Positions 41,664-50,229 of a DNA stretch of 64,000 nucleotides are shown here, piece after piece. Within the stretch, counting starts at the first letter, position 1, and every line of letters starts with the position of its first letter. The DNA lies in assembly GCA_965219175.1 (NCBI GenBank), contig CBDCNI010000001.1, positions 3,286,001 to 3,350,000 on the forward strand, written 5' to 3'. This DNA is from JBBPZK01 sp965219175. Its GTDB lineage: Bacteria; Actinomycetota; Rubrobacteria; Rubrobacterales; Rubrobacteraceae. The notes under the pieces were generated by a model. It did not search any database and was not told the DNA's origin. It saw only the letters and a list, made by a program, of their open reading frames with translations. A program made the position numbers and the translations under genes.

Positions 41664-42920
41664 GTGAGTGGGATCCGGCTGGTCAAAGTGAGGCAGCATT
41701 TCGAGGCTCCCGTGGTCTCGGACCTCGCCGAAGAGGTCCGTCGAGAGGTTAGACAAATCCTCGGCTCATGCTCGCTGGATGCCGGCTCACGCATCGGCAT
41801 AACGGCCGGAAGCAGGGGCGTAAAAGACGCCGTCGAGGTGTACCGCGCCCTGGTTGAGACTCTCAAGGAAGAAGGCCACGAACCGTTCCTGTTCGCATCC
41901 ATGGGGAGCCACGGCCGGGGGACGGCGGAGGGGCAGCGGGAGTTGCTGAGGAGTCTGGGCGTAACGGAGGAGAAGGTCGGCGCCCCGGTCTCCTGTTCCG
42001 ACGAGGTCCTGGAGGTCGGGGAGACCGAGTCGCCCCTCGCCGGACTTCCCGTGTACGCCGCCCGAGAGGCCGTGGAGGCCGACGCGGTGCTGGCGGTCAA
42101 CCGGGTCAAGCCCCACACTTCCTTCCACGGCCCGTACGAGAGCGGCCTGATGAAGATGCTCTCGGTCGGGATGGGCCGGGCGAAAGGCGCGACGATGGTC
42201 CATCGTCTCGGGTGGGACTCGATGGTGGAGGCGATCGAGTCTATCGGCGGCGTCATCCTGGAGTGCCTACCGGTGATAGGCGGTCTCGCCATAGTGGAGA
42301 ACGCCCTGGAGCAGACAGCGCGGGTCAAAGGCGTCCCGGCTGCTGATCTGCCCGAAGCCGAGAAGCCGCTTCTGGAGGATGCCAGGGACTACATGCCGGC
42401 GCTGCCGGTCGGACGGCTGGACCTCTGCGTCGTTCGGGAGATGGGCAAGAACTACAGCGGTACGGGGATAGACACCAACATAATCGGACGGCTGAGGCTG
42501 CAAGGAATACCCGAGCCGGAGGAGCCGTTCATCCAGTGTCTGGCGGTCCTCGACCTCTCCGAAGCCTCGCACGGCAACGCGACCGGCGTAGGACTCGCCG
42601 ACTTCACGACCCGGCGACTCGTGGAGAAGATAGACCAGGAGTCCACCTACCTCAACTGCCTGACCAGCGGTGGACCCGTGCGGGCCGCCGTTCCGATGAC
42701 CCTCCCCGACGACGAGACACTGTTCGAGGCTGTATGGAAGGCGCTGAAGCCCGAGAGGCTAGACCAGGTCCGGGTTGCGGTCGTCAAGAACACCCTGCAT
42801 CTGGAGGAGCTGTGGGTCTCGGAGAACCTCCTCGACGAGCTGGACGCAAGCGTCGAGGTCGTTGGCGAGCCTTATGAACTGAAATTCGACTCCGAGGGGA
42901 GGATAGATCTGGAGCAATGA
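41664..42920 (+). CDS. LarA-like DUF2088 protein
   Basis: A 418-residue protein of the lactate-racemase-like DUF2088 group: GITAGSRGVKD (about 46-55), FLFASMGSHGRGTAEGQRE (about 75-93) and VNRVKPHTSFHGPYESG. (These are separate stretches.) LarA uses a nickel-pincer nucleotide bound by His and Lys. KPHTSFHG here could supply such residues, but the cofactor is not proved. The GTG start follows the dehydratase stop closely. It may epimerise a 2-hydroxy acid. Confidence 0.8.
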   Translation: MSGIRLVKVRQHFEAPVVSDLAEEVRREVRQILGSCSLDAGSRIGITAGSRGVKDAVEVYRALVETLKEEGHEPFLFASMGSHGRGTAEGQRELLRSLGVTEEKVGAPVSCSDEVLEVGETESPLAGLPVYAAREAVEADAVLAVNRVKPHTSFHGPYESGLMKMLSVGMGRAKGATMVHRLGWDSMVEAIESIGGVILECLPVIGGLAIVENALEQTARVKGVPAADLPEAEKPLLEDARDYMPALPVGRLDLCVVREMGKNYSGTGIDTNIIGRLRLQGIPEPEEPFIQCLAVLDLSEASHGNATGVGLADFTTRRLVEKIDQESTYLNCLTSGGPVRAAVPMTLPDDETLFEAVWKALKPERLDQVRVAVVKNTLHLEELWVSENLLDELDASVEVVGEPYELKFDSEGRIDLEQ

Positions 42921-43053
42921 ACAGCGTTATCTACAAGTCCGCAGTCGAATACTCTCGTGCAGACAGTGGAGCGATCTTACTCCGGGCGCACCACCCGCCC
43001 CGGTCGCCTCTACGTACGACTACTGTTCGGTGGTTCGAAGTCAGGAGGGTCTG

Positions 43054-44388
43054 ATGGAAAGGTCTGGCGGTGCCCGGTCAGCAAACGTTCCCCGTCGCCG
43101 GTACTACGTCGCGGTAATGCTCCTGTTCATGGTAATGCTCGGCTACATCGATCGGGTGAATATATCGATTGCCGGTCCTTCGATCGCCAAAAGTCTAGAT
43201 TTGTCTCCCGGCACGCTCGGGCTTCTCTTCTCCGCCTTCTTTTGGAGCTACACCCTGATGTTGGTGCCTGTCGGGTGGATCTCCGATAGGTTCGGAACGC
43301 GCGTCGTCATACCCCTCGCGATAGCCGTGTGGTCGCTCGGCGCTATTGCGACGGGGCTGACGAACAGGTTCGCGACCATGATCGGCGCCCGGCTGGTGCT
43401 CGGAATCGGTGAAGCTCCCGTCTATCCCACGGGCAACCTGGTGGTTCGCGAGTGGGCGCCGCTCAAGGAGCGAGGGATGTTTACCGGAATGCTGAATGCG
43501 GGGGCGCTGATCGGACCGGCCATCGGCGCGGTCATCGCCGCATACCTGGTGTCGTCTATCGGCTGGCGGGAGTCGTTCTATATCCTGGGAGGTTTCGGTT
43601 TCTTACTGGCTGTGATCTGGGCGTTTACGATCAGGCGTCCCGAACGGGTCGGATGGCTGGACCAACAGGAACGCGAGTATGTCGTCGAGAACCGCAACCT
43701 GACCAGCGCCCCGGGCGAAACCCCGGCGGATACTGTTCCCATGTCCTTGACGTCTCTGCTGCGTCAGCCATCCATGTGGGGCTTGCTGCTCACGCAGGGC
43801 TGCGCGGTCTATACCCAGTACCTGTTTCTGACCTGGCTGCCCACCTACATGGTCTCGGTCCGCAACGAGCAGCTATTGAGCGCGGGCTGGCTCACCGGCC
43901 TCATCTACGGGGCGGCGGCCGTCTTCAGCATCCTGATCGCGCGCGGCAGCGACTGGTTCGTTACGCGCCGCCAGGGGAGCGGTGGAGAACGCCGAATAGT
44001 CGTAATCGTATTGATGCTGTTATCGTCGGCTCTGGTGATCGTGCCGTTCGTGCAAAACCTGACGGTGGTATTGTTCCTGTTTGCCTGGACTTTGACGATG
44101 ATAACGACCGCCATAACACTCAACATCGCACTGACCAGCGACCTCATAGTCGACGAAAGTTCGGGGGGGCTCGCGTTCGGGCTCTTGATCCTGGGCGGCA
44201 ATGCTTTCGGGTTGTCGGCTCCCATAATCACCGGCTTCCTGGTGGGATCGACGGGTAGCTTCAACATACCGTTCCTGTTCGCCGTCTTCCTTATCCTGGT
44301 CGGCGCCTTGCTCTCCTGGCTGTTCGTCAAACGCCCTCTGCAACCCAATAGCACCATTCAGGGAGAACCCGACCCGACGAACAACTAA
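43054..44388 (+). CDS. MFS transporter, anion:cation symporter type
   Basis: A 444-residue MFS protein of the glucarate/galactonate/hexuronate transporter type: YIDRVNISIAGPSIAK in helix 1 (the R-N signature), WISDRFGTR in loop 2-3 and GIGEAPVYPTGN in helix 4. The ATG at 43054 with AGGAGGG 5 bases upstream is chosen. It supports an acid-sugar substrate for the operon. Confidence 0.88.
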   Translation: MERSGGARSANVPRRRYYVAVMLLFMVMLGYIDRVNISIAGPSIAKSLDLSPGTLGLLFSAFFWSYTLMLVPVGWISDRFGTRVVIPLAIAVWSLGAIATGLTNRFATMIGARLVLGIGEAPVYPTGNLVVREWAPLKERGMFTGMLNAGALIGPAIGAVIAAYLVSSIGWRESFYILGGFGFLLAVIWAFTIRRPERVGWLDQQEREYVVENRNLTSAPGETPADTVPMSLTSLLRQPSMWGLLLTQGCAVYTQYLFLTWLPTYMVSVRNEQLLSAGWLTGLIYGAAAVFSILIARGSDWFVTRRQGSGGERRIVVIVLMLLSSALVIVPFVQNLTVVLFLFAWTLTMITTAITLNIALTSDLIVDESSGGLAFGLLILGGNAFGLSAPIITGFLVGSTGSFNIPFLFAVFLILVGALLSWLFVKRPLQPNSTIQGEPDPTNN

Positions 44389-44415
44389 CAGGCGCAAAAG
44401 CCGAAAGGAAAGAGC

Positions 44416-45180
44416 ATGTACACTCTCGACGTCCTGATCCAGGGTTTCCCCGGCAGAAGCAACGACCACGGGGGGCTCGGCTGGAGTACGGTCCCGTTGC
44501 TCAGGGGACACGGCGAAGTGATCCTGATCGACACGGGCTCCTACGCTTACAGAGTACCGCTGATAGAACGCCTGGGCGGCTTGGGAATCGGACGCGAAGA
44601 CGTGACGAGCGTGGTGCTGACCCATTGCCACTGGGATCACATCTGCAACTACACTTTGTTTCCGAAAGCCAAAGTGTTCGTACCCGATGAGGACTTGCAG
44701 TGGGCGCTGAACCAGCCGGTCGGCACCTGGCATATACCGGAGCTTCACGTCGAGAAGCTAGGCGACGAGAGGCGGGCCGTCCGCGTTCGAGATGGGGACG
44801 AGTTCCTCCCGGAGATCCGGGCGGTCGCGACGCCCGGCCATACGCCGGGGCATCTGAGCTACGTCGTCCGGGGTGAAAGATCAGACTTGATCTTCACGGG
44901 CGACGCGGTAAAGAACCAGGCCGAGCTAATGACCGGCCTGGTCGACATGACGCTCGACCCGGCCGCCAGCCAGGAGAGCATCCGGCGCCTGCGAGGCCTG
45001 GCGGCCCAGGACCCATCGAACATAATCGTGTGTGGTCACGACCGTCTCCTGGGCCTCAATGGAGACCAGCTTTCGTACCTGTCCGAACTGCGGGCCACCC
45101 TGTCGGCCCGTCTATCGCCGGAGTTCGAGAAGGAGACCGTTATAGATCTGGCTCAGACAGGCCACCCCGTGGATGTATGA
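44416..45180 (+). CDS. MBL-fold metal hydrolase (AHL-lactonase-like)
   Basis: A metallo-beta-lactamase-fold protein of 254 residues with motif THCHWDH (about 70-76), TPGHTPGH (about 140-147), Asp in FTGDAV and a final His in CGHD. N-acyl-homoserine lactonases share this form, but in a sugar-acid operon a sugar-lactone hydrolase is a natural reading (inference). The ribosome site AAGGAAAG precedes the ATG. Confidence 0.87.
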   Translation: MYTLDVLIQGFPGRSNDHGGLGWSTVPLLRGHGEVILIDTGSYAYRVPLIERLGGLGIGREDVTSVVLTHCHWDHICNYTLFPKAKVFVPDEDLQWALNQPVGTWHIPELHVEKLGDERRAVRVRDGDEFLPEIRAVATPGHTPGHLSYVVRGERSDLIFTGDAVKNQAELMTGLVDMTLDPAASQESIRRLRGLAAQDPSNIIVCGHDRLLGLNGDQLSYLSELRATLSARLSPEFEKETVIDLAQTGHPVDV

Positions 45181-45214
45181 GAAGAGCAACCCTACACAAA
45201 CCCGGAGGCCGGGA

Positions 45215-46360
45215 ATGAAAGATTTCAGCGGTTCCAAAGAACCCCGTATCGTGTCCGTGACAGCCCGTAACGTCAGTGTGCCCCTGGAACGGCCCACTTC
45301 CTTCTCGACGCGGCTCGTGAAAGCCCGGCATTACACGCTGGTCAGGGTCCTCGGAGAAGACGGGGTCGAGGGTATCGGGTTCTGTTATGCGGGCAACAAC
45401 GGCGGCGACATAGTCACGGCCGCGGTGCGAGATCTACTCGCTCCCGTCCTCGTGGGCGAAGACCCGTACTTGACCGAGGGCTTGTGGCGGCGGATGTACC
45501 AGGAGGCGTTGTTGCACGGCCGTACCGGCTCGGTCATGCGAGCCATCAGCGCCCTCGACATAGCGCTGTGGGACCGTAATGCCCGCTCCGCCGGGCTGCC
45601 ACTCTACAAGTACCTCGGGGCGTTTCTCGGTGGAACGGTACCCGCTTATGCTAGCGGCGGCTACTACCTCGAAGGCAAGACGCCGCGGATGCTGGGCGAA
45701 GAGATGGCCCACTACATCGACCTCGGCTTCGCGGCGGTGAAGATGAAAGTCGGCCAACTCGACCCCCGAGCCGAAGAAGAGCGGGTAGCGGCGGCGCGCG
45801 AGGCGGTCGGCCCGGAGGTACTGCTGATGTTGGACGCCAACAACGCCTGGGCAGATCTACCAACCGCGCTGCGCTTCGTCCGTCGCCTGGAGAAGTACGA
45901 TCCGTACTGGATCGAGGAACCCTTTAGTCCGGACGACATACAAAACCACGCACGCCTGGCTCAACGCTCATCTATCCTGGTCGCTACCGGAGAAATAGAA
46001 GCCGGCAGATGGCGCCACAAGCAACTGCTGGAAGCGGGCGGGGCGGCCATTTTGCAGACCGACGCGGCGGTGTGCGGAGGAATCACCGAGTTCCGTCGAA
46101 TCGCAGCGCTCGCCGACGGCTACGGCGTCACCATCTCACCCCACTGGTTCCATGACCTGCACATACACCTGGTCGTGGCGACGCCAAATGCCCGGTACGT
46201 CGAGTACTTCCCGGACTCCCAGGTGCTCAACTTCCGCAAACTTATCGACCGTCAGCTCGAGGTCCGTGAGGGTAAGTTGGTGTTGTCGAATTCACCCGGC
46301 CTCGGCTTCGACTTCGACCAGGATGCTGTTGATACGTACTCTGACGGTGATTGGAGGTGA
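45215..46360 (+). CDS. Enolase-superfamily acid-sugar dehydratase/racemase
   Basis: A mandelate-racemase/muconate-lactonising-type enzyme of 381 residues. The acid-base lysines are in VKMKV (Lys176, Lys178); the metal ligands are Asp207 (LDANNAW), Glu233 or Glu234 (WIEEPF) and Glu260 (TGEIE); the His of the other face is in SPHWFHD (about 310-313). The KxK plus His arrangement is typical of acid-sugar dehydratases. The ATG at 45215 with GGAGG is preferred; a frame from 45173 would overlap the previous gene. Confidence 0.9.
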   Translation: MKDFSGSKEPRIVSVTARNVSVPLERPTSFSTRLVKARHYTLVRVLGEDGVEGIGFCYAGNNGGDIVTAAVRDLLAPVLVGEDPYLTEGLWRRMYQEALLHGRTGSVMRAISALDIALWDRNARSAGLPLYKYLGAFLGGTVPAYASGGYYLEGKTPRMLGEEMAHYIDLGFAAVKMKVGQLDPRAEEERVAAAREAVGPEVLLMLDANNAWADLPTALRFVRRLEKYDPYWIEEPFSPDDIQNHARLAQRSSILVATGEIEAGRWRHKQLLEAGGAAILQTDAAVCGGITEFRRIAALADGYGVTISPHWFHDLHIHLVVATPNARYVEYFPDSQVLNFRKLIDRQLEVREGKLVLSNSPGLGFDFDQDAVDTYSDGDWR

Positions 46361-46572
46361 GCAACGGTAAATTCCACTATGTATCTCAAAATATCGTTGG
46401 GCAATGCTATCAGTGCGTTGCGCTCGACTAAACGAGCAAGAGGACGCTCAACTGCGAGAGATCCAGCCCGAGTTGTTCATGAACGCCTCCGAGAGATACT
46501 GAAGGCGCATGACATGATTGTCCTGGATTGGAATTATTTCGGATTCGTAGGTAGATATCATCGTAGGTGCCA

Positions 46573-46685
46573 AAATTCATCGTGGCTGCCATCGCTTCTC
46601 CATCCCGACGTAACTTTATAGCGAAAGCCTTCAGCTTGGCAATTTCGGATGCTTTGATTCGCTCTGTCCACTCGTCGAGGTTCAA
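46573..46685 (-). pseudogene. ISL3-family transposase fragment
   Basis: The frame reads LDEWTERIKASEIAKLKAFAIKL and RRDGEAMAATM. This resembles the region just before the WSNGQVEGQ motif of ISL3 transposases; the sequence then diverges (the motif itself is lost). No terminal inverted repeats were found. (These are separate stretches.). Confidence 0.5.
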
Positions 46686-46819
46686 GTTCCTCGGGATTTC
46701 GTTTCTCGCTCATGTTCGGAGATACAAACCCGGATTCGGTATGATCCTTCCTACCCGACCTGATCACATCGCCGATTTTGTTGACGGGGTTATGACGGGA
46801 ACAAGATAGAACAAGAACA

Positions 46820-46840
46820 TTCTTCAGAGTACCGAAAATG
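46820..46840 (+). repeat. 21-bp exact repeat, copy 2
   Basis: Identical to 28839-28859. It lies about 55 bp before the tRNA-Arg half. Confidence 0.6.
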
Positions 46841-46896
46841 CTTTAGAAATAGCCCTGACGCACTTTAAAGAACTGTATAGAACCACACAATTCGGT

Positions 46897-46937
46897 CTAC
46901 GAATCAGAAGGCCGCAGGTTCGAGTCCTGCCGAGCGC
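46897..46937 (+). repeat. 3' half of tRNA-Arg(ACG), attachment-site copy 2
   Basis: Matches 22606-22646 with one substitution (46912), same orientation, 24.3 kb apart. The 5' half is again absent. The following roughly 100 bp are similar to those after copy 1; on the minus strand both encode a related peptide ending in the tRNA-derived QDSNLRPS sequence. The second block of similarity starts at AAAAGCAGTTC. Confidence 0.75.
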
Positions 46938-47071
46938 ACGTCTTTAACTTCTGTGTTTCCAGGAGTTTTTCCTTTAGTTCCGTCTCGAGGGCATCCCAAA
47001 AAGCAGTTCGTCGAAGGCTTTCGCAGCTTGCTTTTGAAGGTTGGCCGGGATGGGAAATGTTTTACGAAAGA

Positions 47072-47150
47072 GTGGAGGTCAGTGGCGCCGTCTTGAGCAT
47101 ACGGGTACTGCAAAAGTTTTACGTCAACGCGACGCGCAAGCTGGAAGAGT
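47072..47150 (+). pseudogene. PIN-domain toxin fragment
   Basis: The frame reads GAVLS, then VLQKFYVNATRKLEE, nearly the same as the VLQEFYVNATRKLAE segment of the intact vapC at 22.9 kb. Both ends of the domain are missing. It abuts the end of the next gene. Confidence 0.65.
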
Positions 47151-47162
47151 CTCTACTTCGTT

Positions 47163-48308
47163 TCACTTCTGGGGATTGTACAAACGTATCGCATTGTCGC
47201 CCAGGATACTCCTCCCGACGTTTTCGGCTTTGGTGAGGTTCAGTTCCTTGTGGGCCGTCAACTCTCCGAGCGCCTCGCCGATCACGCGTCGTCCGTCGTT
47301 GGCCGACATCCAGTGAAGTTCGGGCACTCCCGTGCCGTCGGAACTGTACATTAGCTTGGAGCTCGGGGCGACGCCGAGTGCTGCACGCGTGAAGGAGAGC
47401 ATCTCACCGTAGCCGAGGAAGGGTATGCCGTAGGAGAGATCCAGGTACACGTTCTCGTAGACAGCGGCCAGGTAGGCGCCCTGCCGAGTGTACGGGTAGC
47501 ACTCGTGCAACAACACCACTTTCATGCCGCGATAGTCGGGCCGCTGAAGCACCGCCCTCAGGTAGAGTGGGTTGCCGAGCAGGAGGTCGGTGTCGGCGTC
47601 TCCGTATCCGACGTGGAATTGGACCGGCATCTCTTGCTTTGCCGCCTGCCCGAACGCGACGTGCAGCAGGTTGTCGAGTAGCGGCTTGTGAACGAGGCGC
47701 ACCGGTCCGGCTTCAAGAGTCTCCCGGTACTCGCGAAATGATTTCTCCGCTTCATCCCGCGACCACTCCTGTACGCCCAGTCCCGTCCTATAGGCGACGA
47801 TGCTCTTGAGCGCCACGTAGCCCTGGCCGCGTAAGTCCTCCAGCGCGGCGACTAGCGCTTCCTCGGTGTCAACGAGAGAGTCGTATTCTGCGAGCAGACT
47901 CTCCATCAGGGTCTCTAGACGCAGCATCGGCTCCGTGCTACAGCCCCCGATTTCTCCCAACTCAGGCAACGTCAGCACTTCCTCGGGCGGCGGGAAACCC
48001 GTGTCCAGCAGGAGGGTGTCGATGCTTGCGGCACGCAGCAGCCCGGCTATGAGCTCCTTTCCGTTCCTCTCTGCCCTGGCGGCGAATACAGTCTTTTGGT
48101 CAGGTTCGCAGTTGAGGAACTCGGCTAGCGCCGGGATCAGGCGCCGGTAGAAAGAAGTCGTGGCGACGTGGTCTCGCGGCATGCCGGGGTCCGTAGACTC
48201 CGTAAAAGCTCGTCGCCAGGCTGCGAGGTCTTTGAAGGCCTGGTCCGACCGGATCCCGTGACAGTGGTTGTCCACGACCGGGATTTGCGTGAGGTCTACC
48301 GATTCCAT
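47163..48308 (-). CDS. Amidohydrolase related to the FluG N-terminal domain
   Basis: A 381-residue amidohydrolase-2 protein with VDNHCHG (metal-binding HxH, about 12-18), a middle QFHVGYGD (about 231-238), LHECYPY and SSDGTG near the C-terminus. Fungal FluG and several bacterial proteins fuse such an amidohydrolase to a glutamine-synthetase-like domain; here the ligase is a separate gene 2 kb downstream on the same strand. It probably removes a gamma-glutamyl or other amide group. GGAGGT precedes the ATG. Confidence 0.82.
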   Translation of the reverse strand: MESVDLTQIPVVDNHCHGIRSDQAFKDLAAWRRAFTESTDPGMPRDHVATTSFYRRLIPALAEFLNCEPDQKTVFAARAERNGKELIAGLLRAASIDTLLLDTGFPPPEEVLTLPELGEIGGCSTEPMLRLETLMESLLAEYDSLVDTEEALVAALEDLRGQGYVALKSIVAYRTGLGVQEWSRDEAEKSFREYRETLEAGPVRLVHKPLLDNLLHVAFGQAAKQEMPVQFHVGYGDADTDLLLGNPLYLRAVLQRPDYRGMKVVLLHECYPYTRQGAYLAAVYENVYLDLSYGIPFLGYGEMLSFTRAALGVAPSSKLMYSSDGTGVPELHWMSANDGRRVIGEALGELTAHKELNLTKAENVGRSILGDNAIRLYNPQK

Positions 48309-48321
48309 GAATTACCTCCGT

Positions 48322-49071
48322 TCAAAGCATCACGTCCCCTCCGTTAGGCCCAAGCGTCTGTCCCACGTAGAAGGAAGAGTCGTCGGAGGCGAGAAAGACG
48401 GCCGTAGGCGCGACTTCACCGACCTCCCCGAAACGTTGGATCGGGAGTGCTTTCCTGCGCGCTTCTTCCAGTTCCTCGTTCTCGGAGGGCATTATGCCCG
48501 TGGAAATCGGACCGGGGGCTACGGCGTTGACCAACACTCCCCGCGCGGCGACTTCTTGCGCGAGAGCCTTCGTGAAGGCAATGATCCCGCCCTTGCTCGC
48601 ACTGTAGTGGGCCAGCCCCGGAGCGCCAACCTGTCCTATCTGCGAGGCGACGTTGATGATCCGCCCCCCACCCTGCTCCAGCATGTGCGGAAGCACGAAA
48701 CGACAGCACAGGAACGTACCGCGTAAATTTACGCCCAATACCCTATCCCACTCCGCAACCGGCATCTCATCCAAGGGTGATTGACTGAGGACGCCCGCGT
48801 TGTTGACCAGGATGTCTATCCTCCCAAACGTTTCGAGAACAGTGGAGATCATGCTCCTTACCTGATTCTCCTCCGCTACATCGGTGTGGACGTAGAGCCC
48901 ACGCCGGCCGAGGCGCTCCAAGTCCTCCAGCACCGGCGCAGCATCCTCCTCGGGGAGAACGTCGACCACCGCGACATCCGCGCCTTCGGCGGCGAAAGCC
49001 TCCACGATGCCGCGCCCTATGCCACGCGCGCCGCCCGTTACGACAGCCGTCTTATCCTCGAGCCTGCCCAC
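48322..49071 (-). CDS. Short-chain dehydrogenase/reductase
   Basis: A classical SDR: TGGARGIG (about 10-17), NNAGV, Ser in NVASQIG, catalytic YSASK and PG/PISTG after the active site. The acidic residue in VVDVLPEE suggests NAD(H). The GTG at 49071 gives the usual N-terminus; a longer frame from GTG 49119 adds 16 unlikely residues. It is 13 bp from the amidohydrolase start. Confidence 0.87.
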   Translation of the reverse strand: MGRLEDKTAVVTGGARGIGRGIVEAFAAEGADVAVVDVLPEEDAAPVLEDLERLGRRGLYVHTDVAEENQVRSMISTVLETFGRIDILVNNAGVLSQSPLDEMPVAEWDRVLGVNLRGTFLCCRFVLPHMLEQGGGRIINVASQIGQVGAPGLAHYSASKGGIIAFTKALAQEVAARGVLVNAVAPGPISTGIMPSENEELEEARRKALPIQRFGEVGEVAPTAVFLASDDSSFYVGQTLGPNGGDVML

Positions 49072-49341
49072 AGGACGATCTAAGCCTGCTCTTCTTCTGT
49101 CCCCGCGTCCGTGAGACACGTGGCGAACGAGCTTTTCACGACCGCACTCTCCCTCGAACCCGAACTCATGGGTGGATCTTACGCAAGACTGTCACACCGG
49201 GTCAAGAGACCCGGACGCGGAGACGAAGGCGGCCTCCGCCGGCGGTGAGGATGCACCAGCTTCGAGACGCGCCCCGAACACGAAACCGGCCGCTCCCGGT
49301 TCAGGACCGAGTGGCCGCTGTGAAAGAAGCTGGAGATCTCC

Positions 49342-50175
49342 TTACCCCGCCCGACCTTCACCGGCCACGGTAAGATCCGGCGAGCCGTTGTCCCAGTGGC
49401 GCAGTTCGAAACCCGTCTCTCCAAGCCGACTTGCGAGAGCTTCCGCAGCAGGCGTTTCGCAAGCACAGAGCATCCCGCCTTCGTGCCCGTCGCCTCGTTC
49501 GAGCGCCGCAGCCACCGCGTCGGCAGGCTGCAAGTGGTAGCCGTCCCGGCCGAGCTGCGGATAGGTGTCGCGGAGGAGGATGAGGGCGCCGCCCGGACCG
49601 CCAACGCACGCTGCGATTGACAGGAAGTGCCCACAATCCCAATCCGGCGGCGGCGGCGCCACCGGGCGGCCCAGTAAGTAGTCGAGCAAAAGCCTCGCCG
49701 GCGGGCGGGATCCCCACAGGCGTCCCGCGTGAAGGTTGGAGATCAGCACACACTCGGGCGCTGTCGCGGCGGTTATCTCGACGAGCGAGCGGACTGTGTC
49801 CGCAGTCCACGGCCCCGCTACTGGAACGACGGTCAGTTTCCCATCGGAGAGCTCCTCGATGCTCCGTGCGACCCCCGTTGCCGATGTTCCAGCGGAATCA
49901 GCGTCGGGAGCAACCGGGATGGTTGCTTCGTAGTCGTTTCTGGGCGCGGCGCCCGGCGGCAACCAACCCGCCGGGTCTCCTTCGGCCAGGGTCGTTCCAG
50001 CCCGGAGCGCGACCTCCTCCTGGCTCACGGCATGTCCGGATGCCGAGAGGACCAGGGCACCCCAAAAAGCTCCGCACAGTTGATCTTTCTGCGGCATTGC
50101 CTTTTCGTGTAGCAAGGCGAAATCACGAGGGCCAGGTAGGATCCCACCCGCCCCCGCTGGTAACGGACCCATCAT
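49342..50175 (-). CDS. DUF6885-like protein of unknown function
   Basis: A 277-residue soluble protein found (as I recall the family) mainly in actinobacteria. The motif QKDQLCGAFWGALVL (about 29-43) contains an invariant-looking Cys; later marks are GTSATGVARSIEELS, WDCGHFLSIAA and DTYPQLGRDGYHLQP. A Cys followed later by GHF and D-T-Y would suit a papain-like peptidase or amidase fold, but this is only a guess. It sits between a GS-like ligase and the SDR. Confidence 0.6.
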   Translation of the reverse strand: MMGPLPAGAGGILPGPRDFALLHEKAMPQKDQLCGAFWGALVLSASGHAVSQEEVALRAGTTLAEGDPAGWLPPGAAPRNDYEATIPVAPDADSAGTSATGVARSIEELSDGKLTVVPVAGPWTADTVRSLVEITAATAPECVLISNLHAGRLWGSRPPARLLLDYLLGRPVAPPPPDWDCGHFLSIAACVGGPGGALILLRDTYPQLGRDGYHLQPADAVAAALERGDGHEGGMLCACETPAAEALASRLGETGFELRHWDNGSPDLTVAGEGRAG

Positions 50176-50229
50176 CAGGGCATACTTCCTCTCTTTTCAG
50201 TCTGGTTCGTCTTCGAGCAGCGGCGCCCG

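Larger units (their letters stand above)
46361..47162. other. Remnant-filled region around the second tRNA-Arg scar
   Basis: No intact gene. It contains an ISL3-type transposase tail, one copy of the 21-bp repeat, a tRNA-Arg 3' half and a PIN-toxin fragment, each listed separately. Confidence 0.6.

Noticed and set aside
41423..42328. 301-codon frame antisense to the DUF2088 gene
   Set aside because: Ser/Arg/Pro/Thr-rich, typical of an antisense frame in GC-rich DNA; the sense gene has clear family motifs.
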